Position numbers and translations under genes: made by a program. A DNA stretch of 64,000 nucleotides from Alphaproteobacteria bacterium (GTDB taxonomy: Bacteria; Pseudomonadota; Alphaproteobacteria; Rhodobacterales; Rhodobacteraceae): contig JAUHVK010000024.1 in the NCBI GenBank assembly GCA_030425145.1, positions 1 through 64,000 on the forward strand, in the 5' to 3' direction. The notes beneath the pieces are model-generated. The model was not told where the DNA came from. It made no database searches and saw nothing but the letters and a program-made list of their open reading frames with translations. Positions within the stretch are counted from its first letter, which is position 1. Each line of letters begins with the position of its first letter. Below, piece by piece: positions 18,773-27,659 of this stretch.

Positions 18773-20601
18773 CAATCGGCCCTTTGCAGTTTCTTGTTGC
18801 TCACGTATTTCTCATGCGCCGCGCGCACTTCTGCGCGGTCCGAGACTTCGGGAACGCCAACTTCCCACCATGTGCCGCCGTGTTCGGTCGACGGGTACGG
18901 GTCGGTGTCGATGACCACGACATAGGGCACGGTCTGGTCGTGACGCTTGGCCAGCGCCTCTTCCAGTTCCGCAATCGAACCGACCTTGACGCTGACCGCG
19001 CCCATCGCCTCGGCATGTTTGGCAAAGTCGATGGCGCTGGGGTTGGCGTGGACGGCGTGGTCCAGCAGGTTGTTGAACTCGGCTCCGCCGGTGCCCATCT
19101 GCAGGCGGTTGATGCAGCCGAAGCCCCGGTTGTCGGTGACCACGACGGTGAACGGGATTCCCATCATCGCGGCCGTCGCCATTTCCGAGTTGGCCATCAT
19201 ATAGGTGCCATCGCCGGTAAAGCAGATCACGTCCGCATCAGGCTGGGCCATCTTGATGCCCATGGCCCCGGCGATCTCGTAACCCATGCAGGAAAAGCCG
19301 TATTCCATGTGGTAACTGCCCGGCTTGCCCGCCTTCCACAGCTTGTGCAACTCTCCCGGCATGGTGCCTGCGGCGCACATCACGACGGTGTTGTCTGCAG
19401 CGGCGCGTTGGACGGCACCGACGACTTGCATGTCCGTCGGAAGCTGGTTGCCTTCGGGTGCGTCGGTGAGCGGGTCGACCTTTGCGAACCAGCCGTCTTT
19501 CAGCGATGCTGCGGGCGCTGCGGGCGCGTAACCTGCCAGTTCAATGGCAAGCTCGGTCAAGCCAGCTTTGGCATCCGCTTGGACCGGCATCGCACTGTGT
19601 TTCATCGCATCATAGGCCTGCACGTTGAGGCTGATGAGTTTGCGGTTCGGGTTGGCAAAAAGCCCCCACGACCCGGTGGTAAAATCCTGAAACCGCGTAC
19701 CGATGCCGATCACCACATCCGCCTCGGCGCAGGTGGTGTTGGCGGGTTCGCCCCCGGTCACGCCGATGGGGCCAAGGTTCAGCGGATGATCCCAAGGCAG
19801 CGCGGACTTGCCGGCCTGCGTTTCCACAACGGGAATGTTGTGCGCCTCGACAAAGGTTTTGAGGTCGGTGGTCGCGTCCGAATAATGCACCCCGCCCCCG
19901 GCGACGATCACCGGGCGCTTGGCGTTGCGGATCACCTCGACCGCGCGGTGCAACTCGTGCGGGTCAGGATGGATGCGGCGGCGGTGCCAGACGCGCGGTT
20001 CGAAAAAGCTTTCGGGATAGTCATACGCCTCGGCCTGCACGTCCTGACAGAAGGCCAGCGTGACGGGGCCGCACTCTGCCGGATCAGTCATCGTGCGGAA
20101 CGCCCGCGGCAGCGCCGTCAGGATGTGTTCGGGCCGTGTGATGCGGTCGAAGTAGCGACTGACCGGGCGGAAGCAGTCATTTGCGCTGACCGTACCATCG
20201 CTGAACACTTCGGGCTGTTGCAGCACCGGATCAGGGCCACGATTGGCAAAGACATCGCCGGGCAGCAACAACACCGGGAGACGGTTCACATGCGCGAGTG
20301 CGGCAGCCGTGACCATGTTCGTCGCCCCCGGCCCGATGGAGGATGTGACCGCCATCGCGCGCGTGCGGCGCAACTGTTTGGCATAGGCGATGGCGGTGTG
20401 CGCCATCGTCTGTTCGTTGTGCCCGCGATAGGTCGGGATCGTATCGCGCACGGTATATAGCGCCTCACCCAGACCAGCGACATTGCCGTGGCCAAAGATC
20501 GCCCAGCACCCCGCAATGAAGGTGTCGCCGTCCTCGTTCAACTGTGCGGTCAGGTAGCGCACCAGCGCCTGTGCGGCGGTAAGTCTGATGGTCTTGCTCA
20601 T
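18772..20601 (-). CDS. iolD: 3D-(3,5/4)-trihydroxycyclohexane-1,2-dione hydrolase IolD
   Basis: A 609-residue thiamine-diphosphate enzyme. The N-terminal pyrimidine-binding domain carries the glutamate region RGHNEQTMAHTA. The C-terminal TPP domain has GDGTYMMANSE with the Mg/TPP motif and ends in family-typical TEHGGTWWEVGVPEVS. It opens the ring of the dione to 5-deoxy-glucuronate. The start at 20601 (MSKTIRLTAAQALVRYL) overlaps the iolC stop (ATGA). This is the only IolD in the window although two inositol-type clusters are present. Confidence 0.95.
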   Translation of the reverse strand: MSKTIRLTAAQALVRYLTAQLNEDGDTFIAGCWAIFGHGNVAGLGEALYTVRDTIPTYRGHNEQTMAHTAIAYAKQLRRTRAMAVTSSIGPGATNMVTAAALAHVNRLPVLLLPGDVFANRGPDPVLQQPEVFSDGTVSANDCFRPVSRYFDRITRPEHILTALPRAFRTMTDPAECGPVTLAFCQDVQAEAYDYPESFFEPRVWHRRRIHPDPHELHRAVEVIRNAKRPVIVAGGGVHYSDATTDLKTFVEAHNIPVVETQAGKSALPWDHPLNLGPIGVTGGEPANTTCAEADVVIGIGTRFQDFTTGSWGLFANPNRKLISLNVQAYDAMKHSAMPVQADAKAGLTELAIELAGYAPAAPAASLKDGWFAKVDPLTDAPEGNQLPTDMQVVGAVQRAAADNTVVMCAAGTMPGELHKLWKAGKPGSYHMEYGFSCMGYEIAGAMGIKMAQPDADVICFTGDGTYMMANSEMATAAMMGIPFTVVVTDNRGFGCINRLQMGTGGAEFNNLLDHAVHANPSAIDFAKHAEAMGAVSVKVGSIAELEEALAKRHDQTVPYVVVIDTDPYPSTEHGGTWWEVGVPEVSDRAEVRAAHEKYVSNKKLQRAD

Positions 20602-22511
20602 GCTGCGTCCTCCTGTGCGCCGCTGCGGGCGTCGTCCCATATCCGGCAGAGCCGGGTGTAGCGGTCGGCCATCTGTGTTATGGCCTCTTCGTCGCTCATC
20701 TGGCCTTGCAACCACGCACGGGCGGCATCTCCGAAGATCGTGCGTCCGACGGCAAAGCCTTTGACCAGCGGCTGATTGGCAGCAAGCGAAAAGCTGGCGG
20801 CCAGTTCGTTCTCAGGTGCATCCAGTCCCAACACGACGATCCCGCGCGTGCGGGGGTCGTTGCGGGTGATCGCCTCCACGGCGTTGGCCCAAGCCGCGTC
20901 CGTCTTGAACGGTTCCAGCTTCCACCAATCGGGATAAACACCCGCATCGTAGAAGGTCTGGATCAGGGTGGCGGTTGTGGTGTCATCCACCGCGCCGACC
21001 TTGGACGGGATCACTTCGAGCAGGAATTCCAGCCCGTTGCGACGCGCTGCGGTGAAAAGCCGTTTGACCCGCGCGACCTGCATCTTGGCGGTCTTGGCGT
21101 CGTCGTCAGGATGGCAGAAGACCAGCAGCTTGACCACGTTCTCACGCGCCCATTCGCGCAGGGTTCCGACGTCGTCGCCCAGCTCCGGTTCAAATTCGAT
21201 GGGCCGCGAACCGGGCAGTTCGGTCGGCCGCCCGATCCAGAGGCCACTGCCGCTGGCCCGGTGCAGCGCACTGCGCCCGATCCGGTTGTCGCACAGGATG
21301 CCATAGCCCCCCTGCCCGTTCGCGACCTTGAGGGCAGCGTCGAGGCACAGTTCTTTGAAGGCCGCGCCCTTATCAGGTGTGTAGCCGGGCATCTCTTCAA
21401 GCTGTGATCGGTGGTCAAAAGCGAAGGTGCGCAAGGTGGACCAGTCGCCTTTGCGGTTTGTGGCCCAATGCACCTGCTCGAGTTCGGCGTCATTCCTCAG
21501 GTCGGGGCGTTTGATCCCCCGGTCAAAGAAGAATTGCAGTTCTTCCCAGCTTGGATAGGCAGGCGTGCAACCATGGCGACTGACCGCAAATGCCCCGCAG
21601 GCATTGGCGTATTTGAGCGCGGTGTGCCAATCCTCTCCATCGAGCCAGCCTTTCAGCAGGCCAGAGAAGAACCCGTCGCCCGCCCCGAGCACATTGAAAA
21701 CCTCGATGGGAAAGCCCGGCCCGGTCTGGCCATCGTCCAGAGAGTTCGGGATGTCGCCCTCAAACGCCACTGCGCCTGCGGCCCCGCGTTTACACACCAG
21801 CGTTGCACCCGACACCGCCCGCACGGCGCGCAGGGCCTCAATCGTGTTGGTCGAGCCGCCCGCGATATGGAACTCTTCCTCCGTGCCGACGATCAGGTCG
21901 AAATAGTGCAACGTCGATTGCAGCTTGGCCGTCACAGCCGCGCTTTCGACAAAGCGGCTTTCCCCGTCGCCATGCCCGGCCACGCCCCAGAGGTTCGGGC
22001 GGTAGTCGATGTCGAGCGCGGTCTTCAGCCCGTGCTTGCGCGCCAGCTTCAACGCCTTGATCACCGCCGCTTCGGTGCGCGGGTTGCTCAGATGGGTGCC
22101 CGTAGGCACAACCGCGCGGGCCGAAGCGATGTAGTCTTCGTTGATGTCATCCTCACAGAGCGCCATGTCAGCGCAGTTCTCGCGGTAGAAGATCAGCGGA
22201 AACTGCTCTTGATCGCGGATGCCGAGGATGACCAAGGCCGTTAGCCGCTCCGGGTCGGTCTTGACCCCACCGACATCAACGCCCTCACGCACCAGCTGTT
22301 CGCGGATGAACCGGCCCATATGCTCATCCCCTACACGGGTGATGAGGCCGGACTTCAACCCCAGCCGCGCAGTACCGCAGGCGATGTTGGTCGGAGAACC
22401 GCCGATATACTTGTCGAAGCTCCCCATATCCTCCAACCGCCCGCCGATCTGAGACCCGTAAAGGTCCACGCCCGCGCGTCCGATGGTGATGACATCAAGT
22501 GTCTTGGTCAT
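20598..22511 (-). CDS. iolC: IolC: 5-dehydro-2-deoxygluconokinase fused to DUF2090 aldolase-like domain
   Basis: A 637-residue two-domain protein. Residues 1 to about 330 form a PfkB kinase (TIGRAGVDLYG, GGSPTNIACG, catalytic GAGDGFFSGLL). Residues about 340-637 form a DUF2090 barrel (FAFDHRSQLEEMPGY, LCDNRIGRSALHR, PDWWKLEP), a domain thought to act as the 2-deoxy-5-keto-gluconate-6-phosphate aldolase. The fusion would perform two consecutive steps and explains why no iolJ is in this operon. It overlaps iolD by 4 bp. Confidence 0.93.
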   Translation of the reverse strand: MTKTLDVITIGRAGVDLYGSQIGGRLEDMGSFDKYIGGSPTNIACGTARLGLKSGLITRVGDEHMGRFIREQLVREGVDVGGVKTDPERLTALVILGIRDQEQFPLIFYRENCADMALCEDDINEDYIASARAVVPTGTHLSNPRTEAAVIKALKLARKHGLKTALDIDYRPNLWGVAGHGDGESRFVESAAVTAKLQSTLHYFDLIVGTEEEFHIAGGSTNTIEALRAVRAVSGATLVCKRGAAGAVAFEGDIPNSLDDGQTGPGFPIEVFNVLGAGDGFFSGLLKGWLDGEDWHTALKYANACGAFAVSRHGCTPAYPSWEELQFFFDRGIKRPDLRNDAELEQVHWATNRKGDWSTLRTFAFDHRSQLEEMPGYTPDKGAAFKELCLDAALKVANGQGGYGILCDNRIGRSALHRASGSGLWIGRPTELPGSRPIEFEPELGDDVGTLREWARENVVKLLVFCHPDDDAKTAKMQVARVKRLFTAARRNGLEFLLEVIPSKVGAVDDTTTATLIQTFYDAGVYPDWWKLEPFKTDAAWANAVEAITRNDPRTRGIVVLGLDAPENELAASFSLAANQPLVKGFAVGRTIFGDAARAWLQGQMSDEEAITQMADRYTRLCRIWDDARSGAQEDAA

Positions 22512-22514
22512 GGT

Positions 22515-23519
22515 TCAGCCCGTGATCTCGGACACTTTGACCGCCCGGCCCTCTTTGACCGACAACACTGCCGCATCGGCCAGAGCCAGCGCCATCAGCC
22601 CGTCCTGCCCTGTGGTCGGCGTCGGTGCGCCATCGGCCACAGAGGCAACAAAGGCTGCGATTTCGTTCTCGTAGGCAGCCACATACCGCGTCATGAAGAA
22701 GTTGAGCAGCGGCGGCGTGCCGAACCCGGCTTTGCCCGCCAGTTCGATATTAGCCTCGGCCATGTTTTTCGCGCTGACCATGCCTTCGGAACCCAGCACC
22801 TCGATCCGCTGGTCATAGCCATAGCTGGCGCGGCGGGAATTGGTGATGATCGCCTGTTTGCCGGATGCCGTGCGGAGCATGACATTGACGCTGTCAAAGT
22901 CCCCCGCCTCACCAATCTTGGGGTCGGTAAGGACAGACGCCTGCGCCATCACGGTCTCGACCTCTTCGCCCAATAGCCAACGGGCCATGTCGAAGTCATG
23001 GATTGTCATGTCGCGGAAAATGCCACCGGAGACCTTTATGTATTCCACCGGCGGCGCGCCCGGATCGCGCGAGGTGATCGTGACCATCTCGACATCGCCC
23101 ACGCGGCCCGCATCAATCGCGGCTTTGACCGCCATGAAATCGGGATCAAAGCGGCGGTTGAAACCCACCATCAATGTGGCACCTTCAGCGGCGGCGACGG
23201 CAAGGCAGTCCTTTACCCGCTTCAGGCTCAGGTCCACGGGTTTTTCACAGAACATCGCCTTGCCTGCCTTTGCGAACTGCTCGATCAGGTCCGCATGGGT
23301 GTTGGTCGGCGTACAGATTGCAACCGCGTCCACGTCATCCGAGGCAGCAATCTCGTCGATGGTGCGGATATCGCAGCCATAGCGCCCGGCCACGGCCTGT
23401 GCCGCGTCGGCTACAGGGTCGGCAATAGCAACAAGCGATGCGCCCGGTGTCGCGGTGACCGCCTTAGCGTGAACCTGGCCAATCCGGCCAGCACCAAGGA
23501 TCGCAAATCTGACAGTCAT
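22515..23519 (-). CDS. iolG: Inositol 2-dehydrogenase IolG (Gfo/Idh/MocA family)
   Basis: A 334-residue oxidoreductase with Rossmann motif FAILGAGRIGQVHAKAV, the catalytic CEKPVDL motif and the dehydrogenase-specific region DMTIHDFDMARWLLG. It oxidises myo-inositol to scyllo-inosose with NAD. It sits 3 bp upstream of iolC in the iol operon. Two further Gfo/Idh proteins occur in the second cluster (29829 and 31919). Confidence 0.92.
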   Translation of the reverse strand: MTVRFAILGAGRIGQVHAKAVTATPGASLVAIADPVADAAQAVAGRYGCDIRTIDEIAASDDVDAVAICTPTNTHADLIEQFAKAGKAMFCEKPVDLSLKRVKDCLAVAAAEGATLMVGFNRRFDPDFMAVKAAIDAGRVGDVEMVTITSRDPGAPPVEYIKVSGGIFRDMTIHDFDMARWLLGEEVETVMAQASVLTDPKIGEAGDFDSVNVMLRTASGKQAIITNSRRASYGYDQRIEVLGSEGMVSAKNMAEANIELAGKAGFGTPPLLNFFMTRYVAAYENEIAAFVASVADGAPTPTTGQDGLMALALADAAVLSVKEGRAVKVSEITG

Positions 23520-23534
23520 GGGTCTTCCTTTGTC

Positions 23535-23702
23535 TTACTCGGGATACGCGCCCGAGACGTTTTGATCGAAATCTACCAAAGAGCCGGTCATCACCCCGGA
23601 TGCGGGCCCGAGCATGTAACTTGCCAATCCAGCCACAAGAAAGGGTTTGACCAGCATTCCGAATGGCTGCGCCGCTTCGGCTTTGGAAAGCCAGTCTCTT
23701 TG
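23535..23702 (-). pseudogene. C-terminal remnant of a short-chain dehydrogenase gene
   Basis: Between the ABC ATPase stop and iolG an open stretch encodes about 55 residues ending GPASGVMTGSLVDFDQNVSG-AYPE. This is the style of C-terminus found in sugar-type SDR oxidoreductases (last strand and tail following the Rossmann fold). No cofactor motif, catalytic YxxxK or start with a ribosome site precedes it; the fragment begins right at the end of the ATPase gene. I read it as the leftover of an SDR gene whose 5' four-fifths were deleted. Confidence 0.6.
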
Positions 23703-23703
23703 A

Positions 23704-24477
23704 CTATGCGGCGTCGGCGTATTCCGGCTGTGTCTTGGCACCGGTGATGTAGGCCACCACGTCCTGCCCGTCGGTTTCTTCCTTCAGCAGGTTGGCGCAA
23801 ATACGCCCGCGCCGGAACACGACGATCCGGTCCACCAGATCCATCACCTGCCGCATGTTGTGGCTGATGAGGATAAGCGGCTCGCCCTGCTCTTTCAGGG
23901 TGCGGATGATGTTTTCGACCTGCGCCGTTTCCTGCACACCCAAGGCTGCCGTTGGTTCGTCCATGATGGTCAGCTTCGAGTGGAAGGTCGCCGTCCGCGC
24001 AATCGCCACACACTGACGCTGACCGCCCGACATGTTCTGGATCGTGTTGCGGATGTTGGGGATCTTCACCGCCGTCTTTTCCAAAGCGGCCAGCGTATCG
24101 TTGCGCATCGCCTTGTAGTCGAGGAACCGGAACGGCCCCAGCCAATCGAACTTGGTCTTTTCGCGGCCAAGGAACAGGTTGTCCGACACGTCCAGATCAT
24201 CGGCCAAGGCCAGCGTCTGGAACACCGCTTCAATGCCCGCCTCGCGGGCCTCCAGCGGCCCGGTGAAATGCACCGGCTTGCCGTCGAAATGAATCTCGCC
24301 GCGTGTCGGTTGCTCAACGCCTGTGATCTGACGCACGAAGGTGGACTTACCGGCACCGTTATCGCCCATGATGGCGACGTGTTCGCCTCTGCGCAGGGTG
24401 AACGTCGCATCCTGAAGAGCATGCACACCGCCGTAATGCTTGGTCAGGTTGCGGGTCTCGAGAATGATGTCTGACAT
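23704..24477 (-). CDS. Sugar ABC transporter ATP-binding protein
   Basis: A 257-residue single-domain ATPase with Walker A GDNGAGKS, signature MSGGQRQ, Walker B LTIMDEP and the H-loop LISHNM. It is the half-length type used by some carbohydrate ABC importers, in contrast to the tandem RbsA form. It energises import with the permease (24490) and receptor (25675). The location between the receptor and iolG suggests inositol as substrate. Confidence 0.92.
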   Translation of the reverse strand: MSDIILETRNLTKHYGGVHALQDATFTLRRGEHVAIMGDNGAGKSTFVRQITGVEQPTRGEIHFDGKPVHFTGPLEAREAGIEAVFQTLALADDLDVSDNLFLGREKTKFDWLGPFRFLDYKAMRNDTLAALEKTAVKIPNIRNTIQNMSGGQRQCVAIARTATFHSKLTIMDEPTAALGVQETAQVENIIRTLKEQGEPLILISHNMRQVMDLVDRIVVFRRGRICANLLKEETDGQDVVAYITGAKTQPEYADAA

Positions 24478-24489
24478 GGTCGTACCTCC

Positions 24490-25572
24490 CTAGAACCGCG
24501 CGACTGCGCGTTGTTGCCGCCACTTGTCGAGTACGACAGCGCCGATGATGATCGCTCCCATCGCCATGATCTGGAAATAGGCGTCCAGTTTGACATAGGT
24601 GAAGCCGGACTGGATCACGCCGAACACCATCGCGCCGAGTACGGTGCCGATGATGGACCCGCGCCCCCCCGTCAGGCTGACGCCGCCGATCACCGCCATG
24701 GCGATGGCGTAAAGCTCGTAGAAAAGACCCATCCCGGATTGTGCGGTCAGGTTCTTGGAGCTGAGAACGATAGCCGCAAAAGCCGCGAGCATCGACGCGA
24801 TCATGTAGACCATGACCTTGTGACGCTTGACGTTGATTCCCGACATGCGCGCGGCGTCTTCGTTCGACCCGATCGCGTAGGTGTGCTTGCCGTACACCGT
24901 GTAGCGCAGCAGCACATGGCACAGGATCGCCAGCAGAACGAACCACACCACCGGCATCATGCCTGCACCAAGCGAGGCATAGCTGTCGGTCGGGAAGGAC
25001 ACTGGCTGACCACGCGTCCACCATTGCGCGATGCCGCGGCAGATCAGGAACATGCCCAGTGTGGCGATGAAAGGCGGAATACGCGTAAAGGCAATCAGGC
25101 TGCCATTGATCGCACCGATGAAGGCGCCAAATGCCAGACCGACGATGATCGGGATCAGAACCGGCAGGTCGAACGCCCACGAGCCGAACACGGCTTTCGG
25201 GTTGGGGTTGCCATTGACCAGTTCGGTCTGGGCAAACGACATCACGATCATTGCCGTCGCTGCCACCAATGGCCCTGACGAAAGGTCGATCCCGCCCGAG
25301 ATGATGACCTGCGTTACCCCCAGCGAAATGATCCCGATGATGGCAACCTGCAGAATAATGATCTGCAACCGCGCTTCGTTGAAGATGGAGTCGAACCGGC
25401 CGTTCGTGTCGAAGAGAAAGCTCTGACCGTTCATGTAAGGCAATATCTGCCCCAACGCTTCAAAGATAGCGACGATGATCACCAAAGCGATGAAGATATT
25501 GATTTCATTGGGCCAGCTGCGCTTGGAACTGTCGTATTTCAGCCCGCCTGTCCCGTGCGTGGTCTCCGCCAT
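24490..25572 (-). CDS. Sugar ABC transporter permease (RbsC/IatP-like)
   Basis: A 360-residue permease with about ten hydrophobic helices and the BPD_transp_2 signature GGIDLSSGPLVA, plus the EAA-like segment IGSNEDAARMSGI that contacts the ATPase. The ATG at 25572 follows GGGAG by 8 bp; a GTG three codons upstream is less likely. It is transcribed with the receptor upstream and ATPase downstream. Confidence 0.92.
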   Translation of the reverse strand: MAETTHGTGGLKYDSSKRSWPNEINIFIALVIIVAIFEALGQILPYMNGQSFLFDTNGRFDSIFNEARLQIIILQVAIIGIISLGVTQVIISGGIDLSSGPLVAATAMIVMSFAQTELVNGNPNPKAVFGSWAFDLPVLIPIIVGLAFGAFIGAINGSLIAFTRIPPFIATLGMFLICRGIAQWWTRGQPVSFPTDSYASLGAGMMPVVWFVLLAILCHVLLRYTVYGKHTYAIGSNEDAARMSGINVKRHKVMVYMIASMLAAFAAIVLSSKNLTAQSGMGLFYELYAIAMAVIGGVSLTGGRGSIIGTVLGAMVFGVIQSGFTYVKLDAYFQIMAMGAIIIGAVVLDKWRQQRAVARF

Positions 25573-25632
25573 GGATGACACTCCCGATGGATGTTGTCTT
25601 GCCCGAAACGGGCCTCGGTGCGTGGAAACGGA

Positions 25633-25653
25633 CAGGGCACCGGATGTGCCCTG
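25633..25653 (-). terminator. Intercistronic hairpin after the ABC receptor gene
   Basis: Perfect arms CAGGGCAC (25633-25640) and GTGCCCTG (25646-25653) with a 5-nt loop directly follow the receptor stop codon. A smaller GCCCG/CGGGC stem lies next to it. It probably keeps receptor mRNA more abundant than permease mRNA; this is inferred from the same layout in the two TRAP loci. Confidence 0.5.
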
Positions 25654-25674
25654 CCCAGTCGCAATTCCTGCGGA

Positions 25675-26619
25675 TCAGTTCTTGTCGAGGAAGTCGGCAA
25701 GGTTGGCGGGTGTCACCAACTGGAACGGGATGTAGACCTTCTGGTCGACGTCTTCGCCACGCGCCAGCGCCAGTGCCGCGTCAACCGAGCCTTCGCCCTG
25801 ACCAAACGCATCCTGGAACACGGTGGCGTCCAGATCGCCAGCCTGCATCGCAACAAGCGCGTCCTGCGTCGCGTCGACGCCGACCACAACCACGTCTTCC
25901 ATCGAGATGCCCGACGCCTTCATCGCCTGGATCGCACCGATGGCCATTTCGTCGTTGTTGGCGAAGACGACCTGGAATTCCTCACCCGAGGACAGCCAGT
26001 TGGTCATCAAATCCTGCGCTTCGTCGCGCGACCAGTTTGCGGTCTGACGGTCGATGATCGAGACAAAGTTGCACATGTCCATGCCGATCACGTCGTCGAC
26101 GTCCTTGGTCCGCTGAACGGCGGCCTGGTTCGAGAGCTGACCCATCATCAGATAACCCGAAGCGCCACCAGCATAACCCATGCCGCGCAGCAACTTGCAG
26201 GCTTCGAACGCGGCAAGAGTGCCGGATTCAATCTCGTTCGAGGCCACAAATGCCTGGTTGTCGGGCAGGCTGTCCACGTTGATCGGCTGGCGGTTTACAT
26301 AGACCAGCGGAATACCGGCGCTTGCGGCCGCCTGTGTCATTGCATCGGTGGCCGAGGTGTCCACAGCGTTCACGATGATCGCATCGACACCAGACGCGAT
26401 GAAGTTGTTGATCTGGTCAAGCTGTTTGGCCACGTCGTCCTGCGCGTCTTCGACCTGAAGCTCTACACCTTCGATGCCGGCAGCATAGTCCACCATGCCG
26501 TTGCGCATCACGGTAAGGAAGTTGTCGTCGAACCGCGCAATCGACGCGCCAATGGTTTCTGCCATTGCGGTGGTCGACATCAGGGCGGCAAGGCCCGCGA
26601 CGAAAAGGGTCTTTTTCAT
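25675..26619 (-). CDS. Sugar (inositol-type) ABC transporter substrate-binding protein
   Basis: A 314-residue periplasmic receptor of the ribose/galactose-binding Peripla_BP_4 family with a signal peptide (MKKTLFVAGLAALMSTTAMA, cleaved near ETIG). Two-lobed fold signatures are visible (FDDNFLTVMRNGM, GVDAIIVNAVDTSA, VFANNDEMAIGAIQAM, VVGVDATQDALVAM). The ATG at 26619 has GGAGG upstream; the open frame extends to 26652. Inositol or a derivative is the expected ligand from the iol context. Confidence 0.92.
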   Translation of the reverse strand: MKKTLFVAGLAALMSTTAMAETIGASIARFDDNFLTVMRNGMVDYAAGIEGVELQVEDAQDDVAKQLDQINNFIASGVDAIIVNAVDTSATDAMTQAAASAGIPLVYVNRQPINVDSLPDNQAFVASNEIESGTLAAFEACKLLRGMGYAGGASGYLMMGQLSNQAAVQRTKDVDDVIGMDMCNFVSIIDRQTANWSRDEAQDLMTNWLSSGEEFQVVFANNDEMAIGAIQAMKASGISMEDVVVVGVDATQDALVAMQAGDLDATVFQDAFGQGEGSVDAALALARGEDVDQKVYIPFQLVTPANLADFLDKN

Positions 26620-26697
26620 AAGTTTAGTCCTCCCAAATTGGTGCCGGCACACCGTTTTTTACCTACCGGAGCCCCGATTGGGGCGGTTTCACTTCGC

Positions 26698-27513
26698 TCA
26701 GGCAGCCTCGGCTGCCAGCTGCGAAGAAATGAACTCGAACGATTTTCGGATTGCGCTTTCCGGGTCTTGCAGCGCATGGGTCTGCGGCGAAAAACACTCA
26801 TAGGAAATCGGGCCATCATAGCCCGCGTCCAGCAGCGCCCGAATTTGCGCCACATTGCCCAGCCGGTCCTTCTCATCGACCAGCACGCGGTGTTCGTCCT
26901 CCATCTGGTCGATACCCAGTGATGGATCGACAACACCTGAAATGTGCACGATGCCGGTTTGCGCCGGATAGAACGGCCCACCCCCGGCAAGCGTGTGGTG
27001 GAACGTGTCGTGGACAATTCGGAACACATGCGACGCATCCAGCGCCTCGATGGTCTCCACGAGATCCTCTTTGGACCGCAGAGACGAGCGCGGAAAACCC
27101 AGCGGCTCCACCAGCGCGACCAGCCCGGCATCCTCGACCATCGGCTTGATGTTCTTCAACGCGATGCGAAGGTTGGCATGGCGTTCGCCGTTGCCACATT
27201 GCGTACCGTCGTTGCGCGGGATCAGACTGATGGTTTCAGCGCCGCAAGCTGTGGCGATGGAAATCAGGTTGCGCACCTCGGTCTCGATCGCGTCGGACCA
27301 ACTGTTGAACGGATAGACCTGGCTCAGCCCGACCAACCGCAATCCTGCGTCGCGCGCCATCTCGCCTGCCGTCGCAGCATCGGCGCCATCAAACAGCGCG
27401 CGGTCCAGATCATTGCGCACTTCGACGCCGATACACTCCAGCTTGGCCGCGAGTGACAGGAACGACTCGTAGCTGAGGTTGGGAACTGTCATGTGATTGA
27501 GCGCACGCTTCAT
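26698..27513 (-). CDS. Sugar-phosphate isomerase/epimerase-like TIM barrel (IolI/MocC-like)
   Basis: A 271-residue xylose-isomerase-like barrel with metal-site segments LVEPLGFP, IVHDTFHH, VHISGV and a final YECFSP. Proteins of this kind in iol loci act as inosose isomerases (IolI) or in rhizopine breakdown (MocC). It is the first gene of the transporter/iol operon, below the regulator. The start is not certain: GGGAGG is followed 11 bp later by the ATG at 27513, and an internal ATG lies at 27492. Confidence 0.78.
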   Translation of the reverse strand: MKRALNHMTVPNLSYESFLSLAAKLECIGVEVRNDLDRALFDGADAATAGEMARDAGLRLVGLSQVYPFNSWSDAIETEVRNLISIATACGAETISLIPRNDGTQCGNGERHANLRIALKNIKPMVEDAGLVALVEPLGFPRSSLRSKEDLVETIEALDASHVFRIVHDTFHHTLAGGGPFYPAQTGIVHISGVVDPSLGIDQMEDEHRVLVDEKDRLGNVAQIRALLDAGYDGPISYECFSPQTHALQDPESAIRKSFEFISSQLAAEAA

Positions 27514-27608
27514 GTCGATCACATCCTCCCAAATGCTACGGCCAGTCTGACGCTGAGTAAGCAGTGCGAGGGCGACGCGATTCCGTCAACGTTTCGGCAG
27601 TCTCTTTA

Positions 27609-27659
27609 CATCAAACATGATGCATTTCTGCGCACGCAAAATGATGCTTTTACATCATT
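27609..27659. promoter_or_regulatory. Operator-like repeats upstream of the ABC/iol operon
   Basis: Two inverted repeats occupy the gap before the TIM-barrel gene: CATCAA-AC-ATGATG (27609-27622) and AATGATG-N6-CATCATT (27640-27659, overlapping the regulator stop codon). The first has the same 6-2-6 architecture as the repeat in front of the LacI gene (28717-28730), so both are probably bound by that regulator. Confidence 0.65.
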
